A stretch of DNA of 64,000 nucleotides from Bacteroidota bacterium. Its GTDB lineage: Bacteria; Bacteroidota; Ignavibacteria; UBA10030; SZUA-254. The position numbers and the translations under genes are program-made. Shown here in pieces: positions 15,704 through 24,082 of the stretch; position 1 is the stretch's first letter; every line of letters starts with the position of its first letter. The stretch lies in assembly GCA_020056225.1 (NCBI GenBank), contig JAGVIE010000013.1, forward strand, positions 62,001 through 126,000, read 5' to 3'. The notes under the pieces were generated by a model. It did not search any database and was not told the origin of the DNA. It saw only the letters and a program-made list of their open reading frames with translations.

Positions 15704-17536
15704 TCAATTGCCGCCGTTTGCTTGTCCATCGCCAGTCTTTTTCTCTAGTTGCTTCAATGTTGCTTCCATTTCACTCTTTAACAACATCGCCTTAGCTTTT
15801 AATTGAGCTAAATGTTCTTCTGGTGTAATAGTCACTTGTTCAATATTAATTTGCTCAGAACCATCGGTCGATACCGAAGCTAAACCGATTGCTGATGGGC
15901 TTATTACTGTTGAAGTACCATAGAGCGTTGGATAATATACTGCTCTGACGTATGGATAGCCTGCTTGTGCAGAACTACCTGCACCTGAAAATCTTAGATT
16001 AAGATAATAACGATATGTTCCTGCAGATACTGTATAGAATCGACGTGCACTGCATGGGTAACCATACGAGGTAGCACTCGTTGGAAGATCACCAGGTAAT
16101 CGTACTACACCGAGTCCCGGATATACAGATTGAGACCCACCTGTGGTATTAATACCTAACCAAACTTCCGTAGTAGTACCTGTAGTATGATAGATATTCA
16201 ACCAAGCACCACCTATGATCTCAATATAACCCGGTGCCGGGACTGTGATATCAACTGAATCAGCAACAACAATTGTCCCACTCGTATTATTAGTGGCAAA
16301 TGATGTCAGTTGGCTATTTGAAATTCCAGGCTCATCAAGAATTTCCACTGATGAGATCGAGCTATCAGGCAACTGCACAGATGCATCCGCTGTTTGCGAT
16401 ATATCGAAAATTGCAGATCGTGCCGATCCTGTAATAGCAACCCTTGGCTGTTCTGTGCCAGCATAGTTACCGTCAACCGTAAATGCGCGAAAATTTACAT
16501 TACGCTCAACGAAAAAGAAACCACCTGTGCCAGCAACATCTGCTTCGAAACCACCTATCCAATTACCAAGTTCATCAAAATAATCAAGAGCACCACCATT
16601 ATTTCCCATGCTATATGCTTTGAGAATAGGATTTGAAGCTCCATTCTGATAAACATTTACAAATCCATTCTGATTACTAGAACCAACAAAGAGAGTATCT
16701 TTAACCTGAACCGGTCCATTTACGTCTAATTTTTTTGTTGGTGATTTTGTCCCAATACCAACAAGACCATCCATCGTTGCAGAAATATCATATCTACCAA
16801 AGGACCAATTATAGAGAGAAAAATCATCGTTGCCCATTGTCCCTAATGACCACCTATCAGCACCACCAGTTTGCAGAACAAAATAATTATTCTCTGACTG
16901 ATCGTACTTATCCGCCCAAAATCCTGTGGAATATGCCGGGCTGGTCATTTTCGTTCTAACAGAATGGTTTGGACTAAAAACATCTAATCCTACAAAATCA
17001 CCAATAGGTGGACCACTCAAGCCGAATCTGGGTGAAGACAAATAATATCCATCCGTAGTTTTCAGAAGAGGTCCTAACGCATATGGTGAAGAGGCTAATT
17101 CCGTGCGTGGTGAAAAAACTATCGGTGAACTAATACCCGGTCCCGCCATTGCTGTAACTTCAACCCATAATGGCTGATCAAAAAGTGCAGTCAACGGTGT
17201 TACTGACCCTAGAAGAACGCTAAATGTGCCGTGCTGAACACTCACGGTAGTTTGCGTCTCAGTCCATAATCCTGAGCCACCGGCGCTTACATTAAACAAT
17301 TCGAATTTTAAATCGTAATTACCATCCTGCGCGGGCGCACCGGAAGATGTTGTTAGCAGTCCCTGGTATGATAATTTATTAGGAATCGATTGGACATCCA
17401 ACGTCCCCAAAGTAGTTTTTCCGACGTGCATCTGTCCAAAAGATCCACTTGATTGTCCCGTTGCTGGCACTTGACCGTATGCAGCCACGCAACACATCAA
17501 TCCGATCAATACAACTTGTAAAAATATTTTTTTCAT
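15704..17536 (-). CDS. Secreted tail-fibre-like surface protein with C-terminal coiled coil
   Basis: The 610-residue product has a signal peptide of about 21 residues ('KKIFLQVVLIGLMCCVAAYGQ'). 'NKLSYQGLLTTSSGAPAQDGNY' follows, a block common to exported proteins of this phylum. In the middle, 'GIGTKSPTKKLDVNG' is the sequence found in tail-fibre-type and S74-peptidase-associated proteins. A beta-rich region and a short heptad stretch ('LAQLKAKAMLLKSEMEATLKQLEKK') end the protein. There is no type IX sorting domain, so its route or partner differs from the next gene. AAGGAG sits about seven bases before the ATG. The upstream leader contains a terminator hairpin. Its ligand or role is unknown. 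Confidence 0.75.
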   Translation of the reverse strand: MKKIFLQVVLIGLMCCVAAYGQVPATGQSSGSFGQMHVGKTTLGTLDVQSIPNKLSYQGLLTTSSGAPAQDGNYDLKFELFNVSAGGSGLWTETQTTVSVQHGTFSVLLGSVTPLTALFDQPLWVEVTAMAGPGISSPIVFSPRTELASSPYALGPLLKTTDGYYLSSPRFGLSGPPIGDFVGLDVFSPNHSVRTKMTSPAYSTGFWADKYDQSENNYFVLQTGGADRWSLGTMGNDDFSLYNWSFGRYDISATMDGLVGIGTKSPTKKLDVNGPVQVKDTLFVGSSNQNGFVNVYQNGASNPILKAYSMGNNGGALDYFDELGNWIGGFEADVAGTGGFFFVERNVNFRAFTVDGNYAGTEQPRVAITGSARSAIFDISQTADASVQLPDSSISSVEILDEPGISNSQLTSFATNNTSGTIVVADSVDITVPAPGYIEIIGGAWLNIYHTTGTTTEVWLGINTTGGSQSVYPGLGVVRLPGDLPTSATSYGYPCSARRFYTVSAGTYRYYLNLRFSGAGSSAQAGYPYVRAVYYPTLYGTSTVISPSAIGLASVSTDGSEQINIEQVTITPEEHLAQLKAKAMLLKSEMEATLKQLEKKTGDGQANGGN

Positions 17537-17580
17537 TGCGCACTCCTTTTGTTTATGTTATTGTGATTAAATTGTTAATT

Positions 17581-17623
17581 AAATAAAAAACCTCTTCACT
17601 ATTCCCTTTGATAGTGTAAGAGG
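17581..17623 (-). terminator. Terminator hairpin inside the leader of the surface-protein operon
   Basis: On the minus strand CCTCTT (17623-17618) and CACTAT (17616-17611) pair with ATAGTG (17602-17597) and AAGAGG (17596-17591). TTTTTTATTT (17590-17581) follows. The hairpin lies about 45 bp upstream of the start codon at 17536. It could be an attenuator or the end of a short leader RNA. Confidence 0.7.
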
Positions 17624-17678
17624 CAATCGTACGGTTTATATTCTAATTTTAAATGGATCCATCGCATTCATCGCCAAG

Positions 17679-17707
17679 AAGATATGAAACTTCACGCTGA
17701 ATGTCAA
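17679..17707 (-). promoter_or_regulatory. Sigma70-type promoter for the surface-protein leader
   Basis: On the minus strand TTGACA (17707-17702) is followed after exactly 17 bases by TATCTT (17684-17679). Transcription would begin near 17672, giving a leader of about 80 bases before the terminator hairpin. Confidence 0.55.
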
Positions 17708-17808
17708 TAGTTTCTTGATTTTTTCTTTTTCTTGAATTTTGTCACTTTCATTCGTACATTTACATCACCATTTGTACTCTTTAAAGAACTTATTATCATA
17801 TTAGATAC

Positions 17809-18816
17809 ATGACGAAACCTATAATTGCAGTTACTTTGGGAGACTTCAATGGAATCGGACCTGAAATTGTTCTTAAAGGTCTCCGATCTCCAGCAATCCA
17901 AAAAGCATACATCCCAATGGTTATTGGTTCTATAGATGCACTTGAATTTTACGCTCATAGTATGCGGCTCAAGATACATTTCAAAGAGATCGATACCATA
18001 CCGGATAGATATTCTTCCGACTATATACACGTCTTTCATTTGCGGAAATTCCAAAAACCTGTTATCCGACCCGGTATAATCTCGCGCGAAGCGGGTGATT
18101 ACGCAGGTGAAGCGATTGAAGTTGCCGCTGAACTCTGTAAACAAAAAATTATTGATGGAATGGTTACAGCTCCGATCTCGAAAGAAGCCCTGCATTTAGC
18201 AGGTTACAGGTTCCCCGGACAAACAGAAATGCTTGCAAAGATTTGCAATGCCGACAATGTTACTATGATGCTAATTGCTAATAAATTACGAGTCGGATTA
18301 ACCACGATTCATTTAGCCCTGAATAAAGTTTCTAAAACTCTTTCGAAGGAATTAATCGCCGGAATACTTTCACTAATTCATTCTTCTTTGAGAAAGGATT
18401 TTGGAATTCGGAATCCGAAGATCGCTGTCCTTGGTTTGAATCCTCATGCGGGCGAGAATGGAAAGATCGGAGATGAAGAAATCAAAATAATTGAACCTGC
18501 GATTCGAGTTGCAAAACGGAAAGGAATTCATATCGATGGTCCATTTCCTTCTGATGGATTTTTTGGGAGGCACTCTTACAAGAATTATGATGCCGTTCTT
18601 GCAATGTATCACGATCAGGGTTTAATTCCTTTGAAGATGATGGGATTTAATATCGGCGTCAATTACACCGTAGGTCTGCCAATTGTTCGCACTTCGCCGG
18701 ATCACGGCACTGCTTTCGATATTGCAGGTAAAGGTATTGCTAATCCATCCAGCATGATTGAAGCGATAAAATCAGCAGTTAAGATCATTAATAACCGAAA
18801 AAGAATATCACAATGA
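17809..18816 (+). CDS. pdxA: 4-hydroxythreonine-4-phosphate dehydrogenase
   Basis: PdxA catalyses NAD-dependent oxidation of 4-phosphohydroxy-L-threonine in DXP-dependent pyridoxal phosphate synthesis. The family pattern is clear: 'GDFNGIGPEIVLKG' at the start, 'TAPISKEALHLAG', 'LNPHAGENGKIGDEE', 'GPFPSDGFFGRH', 'YDAVLAMYHDQGLIPLK' and 'TSPDHGTAFDIAGKG'. The metal-binding histidines lie in 'HAGE' and 'YHDQG'. At 335 residues it is full length. Its last codons overlap the ftsE start by four bases (ATGA), so the two are translationally coupled. Confidence 0.96.
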   Translation: MTKPIIAVTLGDFNGIGPEIVLKGLRSPAIQKAYIPMVIGSIDALEFYAHSMRLKIHFKEIDTIPDRYSSDYIHVFHLRKFQKPVIRPGIISREAGDYAGEAIEVAAELCKQKIIDGMVTAPISKEALHLAGYRFPGQTEMLAKICNADNVTMMLIANKLRVGLTTIHLALNKVSKTLSKELIAGILSLIHSSLRKDFGIRNPKIAVLGLNPHAGENGKIGDEEIKIIEPAIRVAKRKGIHIDGPFPSDGFFGRHSYKNYDAVLAMYHDQGLIPLKMMGFNIGVNYTVGLPIVRTSPDHGTAFDIAGKGIANPSSMIEAIKSAVKIINNRKRISQ

Positions 18817-19475
18817 TTCGATTCGAGAACATCTCAGTTTCATACGATCAGCAACCGATCCTAATTGATGTCAATGCACACATCAAACCGGGTGAATTTA
18901 TATCACTTGTCGGCGAATCTGGCGTCGGGAAAACGACATTGCTAAAATTAATTTATTTCGATGTATTCCCAAATGCCGGCATAGTCTCGGTGGCAGAATA
19001 CAATTCCGAAACGATTAAGAAAAAAGATATCCCTAAAATTCGGAGGAAAATTGGAGTGGTTTTTCAGGATTTTAAACTTATTGAAGACAGGAATGTTTAC
19101 GATAATGTTGCCTTCGCGTTGCAGGTAACGGGAGCGAAAAGAAATGAAATCGGCAAAAGAGTTTTGCGAGTTTTGGCAGATGTTGGTTTAAGCCATAAGC
19201 GCGACAGTATGCCCGAAGAACTTTCCGGTGGTGAGCAGCAACGTGTGGTTTTTGCACGGGCTTTAGTGAATGAGCCGATCGTTCTTCTTGCTGATGAACC
19301 AACCGGTAATCTCGATCCAACAACTGCGCTTGATATTCTTCAGTTGTTGAAGTTGATTAATTCAAGAGGAACCGCGGTAATCCTTGCCACGCACAATTAC
19401 GATATTGTACGCAAAGCCGGCGGAAGAATAATTCAGATTAAAGATGGTAAGGTTAGTGAGATTGAGAGTATATAG
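18813..19475 (+). CDS. ftsE: FtsE-like ABC transporter ATP-binding protein
   Basis: This cytoplasmic ATPase would pair with FtsX to control peptidoglycan hydrolysis at division. It has Walker A '[14 protein letters not shown]', Q-loop '[21 protein letters not shown]' (close to FtsE), signature '[15 protein letters not shown]', Walker B '[13 protein letters not shown]', and 'LATHNYDIV'. The 220-residue length fits. No ftsX follows in this window; the next gene is on the opposite strand. FtsE therefore stands apart from its usual partner, coupled to pdxA instead. A LolD-like ATPase is a less likely alternative. Confidence 0.85.
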   Translation: MIRFENISVSYDQQPILIDVNAHIKPGEFISLVGESGVGKTTLLKLIYFDVFPNAGIVSVAEYNSETIKKKDIPKIRRKIGVVFQDFKLIEDRNVYDNVAFALQVTGAKRNEIGKRVLRVLADVGLSHKRDSMPEELSGGEQQRVVFARALVNEPIVLLADEPTGNLDPTTALDILQLLKLINSRGTAVILATHNYDIVRKAGGRIIQIKDGKVSEIESI

Positions 19476-19481
19476 CCTATT

Positions 19482-19550
19482 AAACCTTGCGAAGGTTATC
19501 AAAGCATAAACAGGTCAACCATCGCAAGGTTCCTATGCCGCAAGGTTTAC
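19482..19550. repeat. AACCTTGCGAAGGTT-type palindromic repeats
   Basis: AAACCTTGCGAAGGTT at 19482 is followed by related half-sites ATCGCAAGGTT (about 19523) and GCCGCAAGGTTTA (about 19540). The same motif recurs at 19827-19860. They lie between converging genes and could act as hairpins or as a REP-like repeat. Confidence 0.6.
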
Positions 19551-19795
19551 TTGACTGCTTCCACTCTTTTAATCTCAGGCGCACATTGAAGAACAGCACG
19601 CTCGATCCCTGCCCGCAGTGTCATCTGTGACATTGGACAGCCGCCGCACATTCCCTGCAATCGCACTTCAGCGATACCATCATCGGTAACCCGCACCAAC
19701 TCAACATCGCCGCCATCGGCTTGTAGATACGGACGGCACATCTGGAGCGCCATCTCAACTTTTTCCTGAACTGTCAAAGCTTTTTGTTCTTCCAT
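19547..19795 (-). CDS. NifU-like C-terminal domain Fe–S scaffold protein
   Basis: This 82-residue stand-alone Nfu domain is a carrier for assembled iron–sulphur clusters. The signature is 'YLQADGGDVELV' followed by 'MCGGCPMSQMTLRAGIE', with the C-x-x-C that binds the cluster. The start at 19795 (MEEQKAL) has AAGGAT seven bases upstream; the upstream in-frame ATG at 19846 lies in repeat sequence. It is 3' of mrp on the same strand, so two cluster carriers sit together. Confidence 0.9.
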   Translation of the reverse strand: MEEQKALTVQEKVEMALQMCRPYLQADGGDVELVRVTDDGIAEVRLQGMCGGCPMSQMTLRAGIERAVLQCAPEIKRVEAVK

Positions 19796-19826
19796 GTATA
19801 AATCCTTGAATAATTTTAGCAATCTA

Positions 19827-19862
19827 TAACCTTGCGAAGGTTCCAAACCTTCGCAAGGTTTG
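19827..19862. repeat. Paired palindromic repeats between mrp and the Nfu gene
   Basis: AACCTTGCGAAGGTT is followed directly by AAACCTTCGCAAGGTTT. These two perfect or near-perfect palindromes belong to the same family as 19482-19550. Confidence 0.7.
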
Positions 19863-19867
19863 AACGT

Positions 19868-20956
19868 TTACAAACTAATCTCAACTTTCTGATTTGATTT
19901 TCCTGACATCTGATGTATACTTAACTGAGCCGCCATGTTCCGCGTAATCTGCCTGATGATTTTTGTTTGCTCAGCTTCCGGCTCCGAAATAACTATCGGC
20001 TTTCCTACATCTCCGCCAATCCTTATCGGAGTGTAAATAGGGATTTCACCTAAAAACGGAACGCCAAGTTCACCGGCAGCTTTCTTTCCGCCGCCTGTGT
20101 GGAAAATATCTTCACGATGTCCGCAATGATTGCAGATGAAGTAACTCATGTTTTCAATAATACCGAGAACCGGAACGTTTACTTTCTCAAACATAGCATA
20201 AGCTTTTCGCGCATCGGCAAGAGAAATATCCTGCGGCGTTGTCACGACGACTGAACCTGTGAGTGGAATCGTCTGCACAAGTGTGAGATGAATATCACCG
20301 GTACCGGGAGGAAGATCAAACACAAGATAATCAAGTTCACCCCAATCCACATCCGACATAAACTGTTTTACAGCGCCGCTCACCATCGGTCCGCGCCAGA
20401 TTACCGCCTGCATCGGATCGATAAGAAATCCAATCGACATAACTTTAACACCGTGCGCTTCAAGCGGGACTAATTTTTGATTATGTAGATTAGGTCGTTC
20501 GTTTATTCCCATCATCAACGGGATGCTAGGTCCGTAAATATCGGCATCCAGTAACCCGACTTTGGCACCATCCAGCGCAAGTGAGACTGCAAGATTAACA
20601 GCAACAGTGGATTTGCCAACGCCGCCTTTACCGCTTGCAACAGCAATTGTTGTTTTAACATTGGGAAGCAGATCGATATGCTGTTGAATGTTATTCGCAC
20701 GGACACTTGCCGTCATCTCGATTGCAATATTTCCAACGCCATCAATCTGATTTCGGATAGCAGTTTCAGCAAGTTTTTTAAATTCATCGCGCACAGGACA
20801 GGCAGGAGTTGTAAGCTCAATTTTAAAACTTACATTCTTCCCTTCTATCTTTATATCCTTAACGAAATTGAGTGATACAATATCTTTATTCAAATCAGGA
20901 TCGCGGACTATCTTTAATGCTTCTAAAATATTTGATTCTGTTAATGGCTTTTTCAT
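19868..20956 (-). CDS. mrp: Mrp/ApbC Fe–S cluster carrier ATPase
   Basis: Mrp is a P-loop ATPase of the Mrp/Nbp35 family that loads iron–sulphur clusters onto apoproteins. An N-terminal MIP18 (DUF59) domain ('ESNILEALKIVRDPDLNKDIVSL', residues 6-95) precedes the ATPase. The deviant Walker A is 'ASGKGGVGKSTVAVNLA' at about 107-123, and 'GLLDADIYGPSIPLMMG' and 'VFDLPPGTGDIHLTL' are clear. The bridging cysteines are in 'YFICNHCGHRE'. It has 362 residues and normal architecture. Confidence 0.95.
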   Translation of the reverse strand: MKKPLTESNILEALKIVRDPDLNKDIVSLNFVKDIKIEGKNVSFKIELTTPACPVRDEFKKLAETAIRNQIDGVGNIAIEMTASVRANNIQQHIDLLPNVKTTIAVASGKGGVGKSTVAVNLAVSLALDGAKVGLLDADIYGPSIPLMMGINERPNLHNQKLVPLEAHGVKVMSIGFLIDPMQAVIWRGPMVSGAVKQFMSDVDWGELDYLVFDLPPGTGDIHLTLVQTIPLTGSVVVTTPQDISLADARKAYAMFEKVNVPVLGIIENMSYFICNHCGHREDIFHTGGGKKAAGELGVPFLGEIPIYTPIRIGGDVGKPIVISEPEAEQTKIIRQITRNMAAQLSIHQMSGKSNQKVEISL

Positions 20957-20998
20957 TTTCTGATATCTCGTTTTCTTCGTTTTATTATTCAGTACATG

Positions 20999-21058
20999 AA
21001 ACCGTTGAAACGGTTTAACATCTATTTCTTACACTAATACCCACAACTAAAGTTGTGG
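20999..21058. repeat. Two intergenic palindromes
   Basis: AAACCGTTGAAACGGTTT (20999-21016) and CCACAACTAAAGTTGTGG (21041-21058) lie between kbl and mrp. Such hairpins are used as dispersed intergenic repeats. Neither has a clear U-tract. Confidence 0.6.
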
Positions 21059-21067
21059 CTGTTGCCC

Positions 21068-22279
21068 TTATCTAATTATTCCAAGTTTCCTACCGACTTT
21101 GGTAAAAGCATCAACCGCTTTGTCGATCTGATGCTTTTCGTGAATCGCGGAAATCTGAACACGGATTCTATCCTTCCCTTTGGGGACAATCGGATAGAAA
21201 AATCCAATAACATAAATCCCTTCATCATATAAATCGCGTGCCATCTGCTGAACAAGTTTCGCGTTATGAATCATAATTGGAACAATCGGATGAAATCCAT
21301 CTACAACTTCAAATCCCGCTTCCTTGATTTTCTGTCGGAAATATTTCGTGTTAACTTCAAGTTTATCACGAAGCTCTGTTGATAGTTCCAACAACTCCAA
21401 CGCTTTTATTGTTCCGGCAACTACTACCGGACTGACTGTATTGGAAAAAATATACGGTCTGGATCGCTGACGAAGAACATCAATAAATATTTTACTGCCC
21501 GAAACGCATCCGCCTGATGCACCGCCAAGTGCTTTACCGAAAGTAGTTGTGATAATGTCGATTTTATCTATCACACCAAAATGTTCGTGAGTTCCTCTTC
21601 CCTTCTTCCCAATGAAACCGGTTGCGTGCGAATCATCCACCATTAAAATCGCATCATACTTTTCAGCAAGAGCTACTAATTCCGGTAACTTCGCAAGCTC
21701 ACCATCCATTGAGAAAACACCATCTGTTGCAATCATCCTGAATCTTCTATCCATCGATTGTTGAAGATGGATTTCAAGATCGTTCATATCGTTGTGTTTA
21801 TATCGGTACCGATGCGCCTTGCACAAACGAATACCATCGATGATAGAAGCATGATTTAATTCATCAGAAAGAATTACATCTTCTTCTCCGAGCAATGCTT
21901 CAAACACACCGCCATTCGCATCGAAGCAAGAAGAATAAAGAATTGTATCTTCAGTTCCAAGGAAATTAGAAACCCCGTGCTCTAACTCTTTATGAATATC
22001 TTGAGTACCGCAGATAAACCGTACGGACGACATGCCATATCCGTGCTGTTCCAATCCTTTTCTCGCCGCATCAACAATCGCAGGATGATATGAAAGTCCC
22101 AAATAATTATTTGCGCAGAAATTTAATACTTCTTTTGATGGTGAACTTTGGGGAAATTCAACATCGATTTCGGCAGATTGCGGAGATAGAATTACACGTT
22201 CAACCTTGCAGATATCGCTGGTTTTGAACTCTTCGATAACCTGCTGATAATGTTCTATAACTTTTTTACTTCGTGACAT
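21068..22279 (-). CDS. kbl: Glycine C-acetyltransferase (2-amino-3-ketobutyrate CoA ligase)
   Basis: This PLP-dependent alpha-oxoamine synthase joins or splits glycine and acetyl-CoA / 2-amino-3-oxobutyrate in threonine breakdown. Its motifs follow E. coli Kbl closely: 'FCANNYLGLS', 'GYGMSSVRFICGTQDIHKELE', 'LYSSCFDANGGVFEALLG', 'LNHASIIDGIRLCKAHRYRY', 'TDGVFSMDGELA', 'MVDDSHATGF', and the PLP lysine in 'TTFGKALGGASGG'. It has 403 residues. It lies downstream of a second, more divergent copy. It is best taken as the true Kbl partner of the threonine-dehydrogenase-like gene at 26329. Confidence 0.9.
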   Translation of the reverse strand: MSRSKKVIEHYQQVIEEFKTSDICKVERVILSPQSAEIDVEFPQSSPSKEVLNFCANNYLGLSYHPAIVDAARKGLEQHGYGMSSVRFICGTQDIHKELEHGVSNFLGTEDTILYSSCFDANGGVFEALLGEEDVILSDELNHASIIDGIRLCKAHRYRYKHNDMNDLEIHLQQSMDRRFRMIATDGVFSMDGELAKLPELVALAEKYDAILMVDDSHATGFIGKKGRGTHEHFGVIDKIDIITTTFGKALGGASGGCVSGSKIFIDVLRQRSRPYIFSNTVSPVVVAGTIKALELLELSTELRDKLEVNTKYFRQKIKEAGFEVVDGFHPIVPIMIHNAKLVQQMARDLYDEGIYVIGFFYPIVPKGKDRIRVQISAIHEKHQIDKAVDAFTKVGRKLGIIR

Positions 22280-22289
22280 AAAATGGGAA

Positions 22290-22380
22290 ATCCTAAATTA
22301 TAATATCTGCGCCAAAGGCGCATCAGCCTCTGGCTGATAAATCCTAAAAGTTTAGTACTTCGAATTTAGGATTTCGAAAT
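22290..22380. repeat. Palindromes between the two oxoamine synthases
   Basis: TGCGCCAAAGGCGCA (22308-22322) and ATCAGCCTCTGGCTGAT (22322-22338) are followed by AATCCTAAA and TTTAGGATT half-sites around 22340-22375. These are REP-like hairpins in the gap. Confidence 0.6.
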
Positions 22381-22386
22381 TAATTT

Positions 22387-23634
22387 TCACATACCATACA
22401 TAGCAATAATTTCGTCTTTCTTCTTACCGAGAATATTATACTTTGTTCCAACTTTCGTAAACGCCGCAACGGCTTTATCAATATGTTCGAACTCATGATC
22501 TGCTGAAATCTGTGTGCGGATACGTGCCTGTCCTTGTGCAACCACAGGGAAAAAGAAACCGATAACGTAAATTCCTTCGGCATACATATCGCGGGCTACA
22601 TCCTGCGCGAGTTTCGCATTGTAGAGCATCACCGGAACGATAGGTGTATCACCTTCTTTAATATCCAATCCGGCTTTGATCATCTTCTCACGGAAATATT
22701 TTGTATTTCTTTCCAATTTATCACGACGCTCAGTCGTATTTGAGATCAGGTCGATCACTTTAATCGAAGCAGCAACGACAACCGGCGGAACAGTATTAGA
22801 AAATAAATATGGGCGTGCCCGCTGTCGGCAAAGATCAACAATTCCTTTTCGTCCGCTCACACATCCGCCCGTGGCGCCACCGAGCGCTTTGCCAAGTGTT
22901 GTCGTAATAGCATCGATGCGTCCCATGACATTGAAATGTTCATGAGTGCCGCGGCCTGTTTTCCCGATAAATCCGGATGCGTGTGAATCATCCACCATTA
23001 CCATCGCGTCATATTTTTCGGCGAGATTACAAATCTTATCTAACTTTGCCATGTCGCCGTCCATCGAGAACACACCATCGGTGATAATGAGACGGAACCT
23101 GCAATTCTGAGTTTCCTGAAGTTTTTCTTCAAGATGAGCCATGTTGTTGTGCTTATAATTGAAGAGCTGCGCTTTGCTCAGCCGCATACCATCAACAATT
23201 GAGGCGTGAACAAGTCGATCTGAGATCATCGCATCTTCTTTATCCAACATCACTTCAAAAATGGCGGCATTTGCTTCCATACATGATGGAAAGAGAATTG
23301 TATCCTCGGTTCCAAGAAATTTTGTTAATTTTTCTTCAAGCTCATGATGAATATCCTGTGTGCCGCAGATAAAACGAACCGACGACATTCCATACCCGCG
23401 CGAATCAAGTCCATCATGCGCGGCTTTGACAACATCAGGATGGCTTGATAAGCCGAGATAATTGTTCGCGCAAAAATTCAAGACCTGTTTTTGTTGCGCG
23501 CCAAGTGGAAACTCAACTATAATATTAGCCGCTTGGGGTGATTCAATATAGCGTTCTTCTTTGAAGAGCCCGTCTTGCTTAATATTTTTCAACGTTGTAT
23601 CGTAAAACGATTTTGCTTTTTCGCTATAAGCCAT
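22387..23634 (-). CDS. Second alpha-oxoamine synthase (Kbl paralogue, ACP-linked)
   Basis: The 415-residue product has the same fold and PLP site as Kbl ('TTLGKALGGATGG', 'MVDDSHASGFIGKTGRGTHEH'). It has drifted at the active-site helix: 'LFPSCMEANAAIFEVMLDKEDAMISDRLVHASIVDG' stands where Kbl has SSCFDANGG and LNHASI. It starts nine bases after the acyl-carrier-protein gene, which is unusual for Kbl. It may condense an amino acid with an acyl group delivered by that ACP. Substrate is inferred from context only; a redundant Kbl is the conservative alternative. Confidence 0.85.
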   Translation of the reverse strand: MAYSEKAKSFYDTTLKNIKQDGLFKEERYIESPQAANIIVEFPLGAQQKQVLNFCANNYLGLSSHPDVVKAAHDGLDSRGYGMSSVRFICGTQDIHHELEEKLTKFLGTEDTILFPSCMEANAAIFEVMLDKEDAMISDRLVHASIVDGMRLSKAQLFNYKHNNMAHLEEKLQETQNCRFRLIITDGVFSMDGDMAKLDKICNLAEKYDAMVMVDDSHASGFIGKTGRGTHEHFNVMGRIDAITTTLGKALGGATGGCVSGRKGIVDLCRQRARPYLFSNTVPPVVVAASIKVIDLISNTTERRDKLERNTKYFREKMIKAGLDIKEGDTPIVPVMLYNAKLAQDVARDMYAEGIYVIGFFFPVVAQGQARIRTQISADHEFEHIDKAVAAFTKVGTKYNILGKKKDEIIAMYGM

Positions 23635-23643
23635 ATCTGCTCC

Positions 23644-23898
23644 TTAAATTTTTGTGAATTCTTTTAGGAGATTCATTATGTTATTCACGGAATCGAACGC
23701 TTCCGGTGTCGCTTTATCATCGGGAATTTTAACTAAGAATTTCTTTTCAAGGAACATCTTCAACGAAACCATCGAAAACGAATCGACTATTCCGCTTGAA
23801 ATAAGTTTTGTGTTTTCGTTCACGTCAACTCCGGAATCTTCTTCAAGGTATTCTTTTTTGACGTAATCGATAATCATTTTCTTTATATCTTCAGACAT
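23644..23898 (-). CDS. Acyl carrier protein (phosphopantetheine-binding)
   Basis: This 84-residue protein is of carrier-protein size, with the attachment serine in 'SSGIVDSFSMVSLKMFLEKKF' (D-S-F in place of the fatty-acid D-S-L). It differs from the housekeeping AcpP pattern and so is a dedicated carrier. It lies between an AMP-forming synthetase gene (184 bp upstream) and an oxoamine synthase (9 bp downstream); acpS is in the same run. This suggests that a group is activated, loaded on this ACP and handed to the synthase. Confidence 0.88.
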   Translation of the reverse strand: MSEDIKKMIIDYVKKEYLEEDSGVDVNENTKLISSGIVDSFSMVSLKMFLEKKFLVKIPDDKATPEAFDSVNNIMNLLKEFTKI

Positions 23899-23949
23899 AA
23901 TAACTCCATTGATTGATAATTCATGAATAACTTATATTCTTTTTAGTTC

Positions 23950-24075
23950 AGATAAAATTCTAAATTCGAATACCTAAACAAATTCCAATTCCTAATTCAC
24001 AAAATAGTATTTGACATTTATTGATTCAGATTTCGAATTTGTTTAGGATTTATGATTTCGTATTTAGAAATTAAA
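23950..24075. repeat. AT-rich inverted repeat
   Basis: CTAAACAAATTC (about 23977-23988) and GAATTTGTTTAG (about 24037-24049) are a perfect 12-bp inverted pair. Looser outer arms ('CTAAATTCGAATAC' and 'TTCGTATTTAG') surround them. The unit lies between the synthetase stop and the ACP start. Confidence 0.55.
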
Positions 24076-24082
24076 CCCATTT

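Noticed and set aside
17704-18195. Minus-strand 163-residue ORF across the pdxA start
   Set aside because: It is an antisense shadow of pdxA, and it overlaps the promoter proposed for the surface-protein leader.
18813-19475. FtsE–FtsX operon
   Set aside because: No ftsX-like membrane gene follows; the next gene is on the other strand.
21068-23634. Serine palmitoyltransferase (sphingolipid) operon
   Set aside because: Both synthases are Kbl-like in motif, and no ceramide-forming genes are present; kept only as a possibility for the ACP-linked copy.
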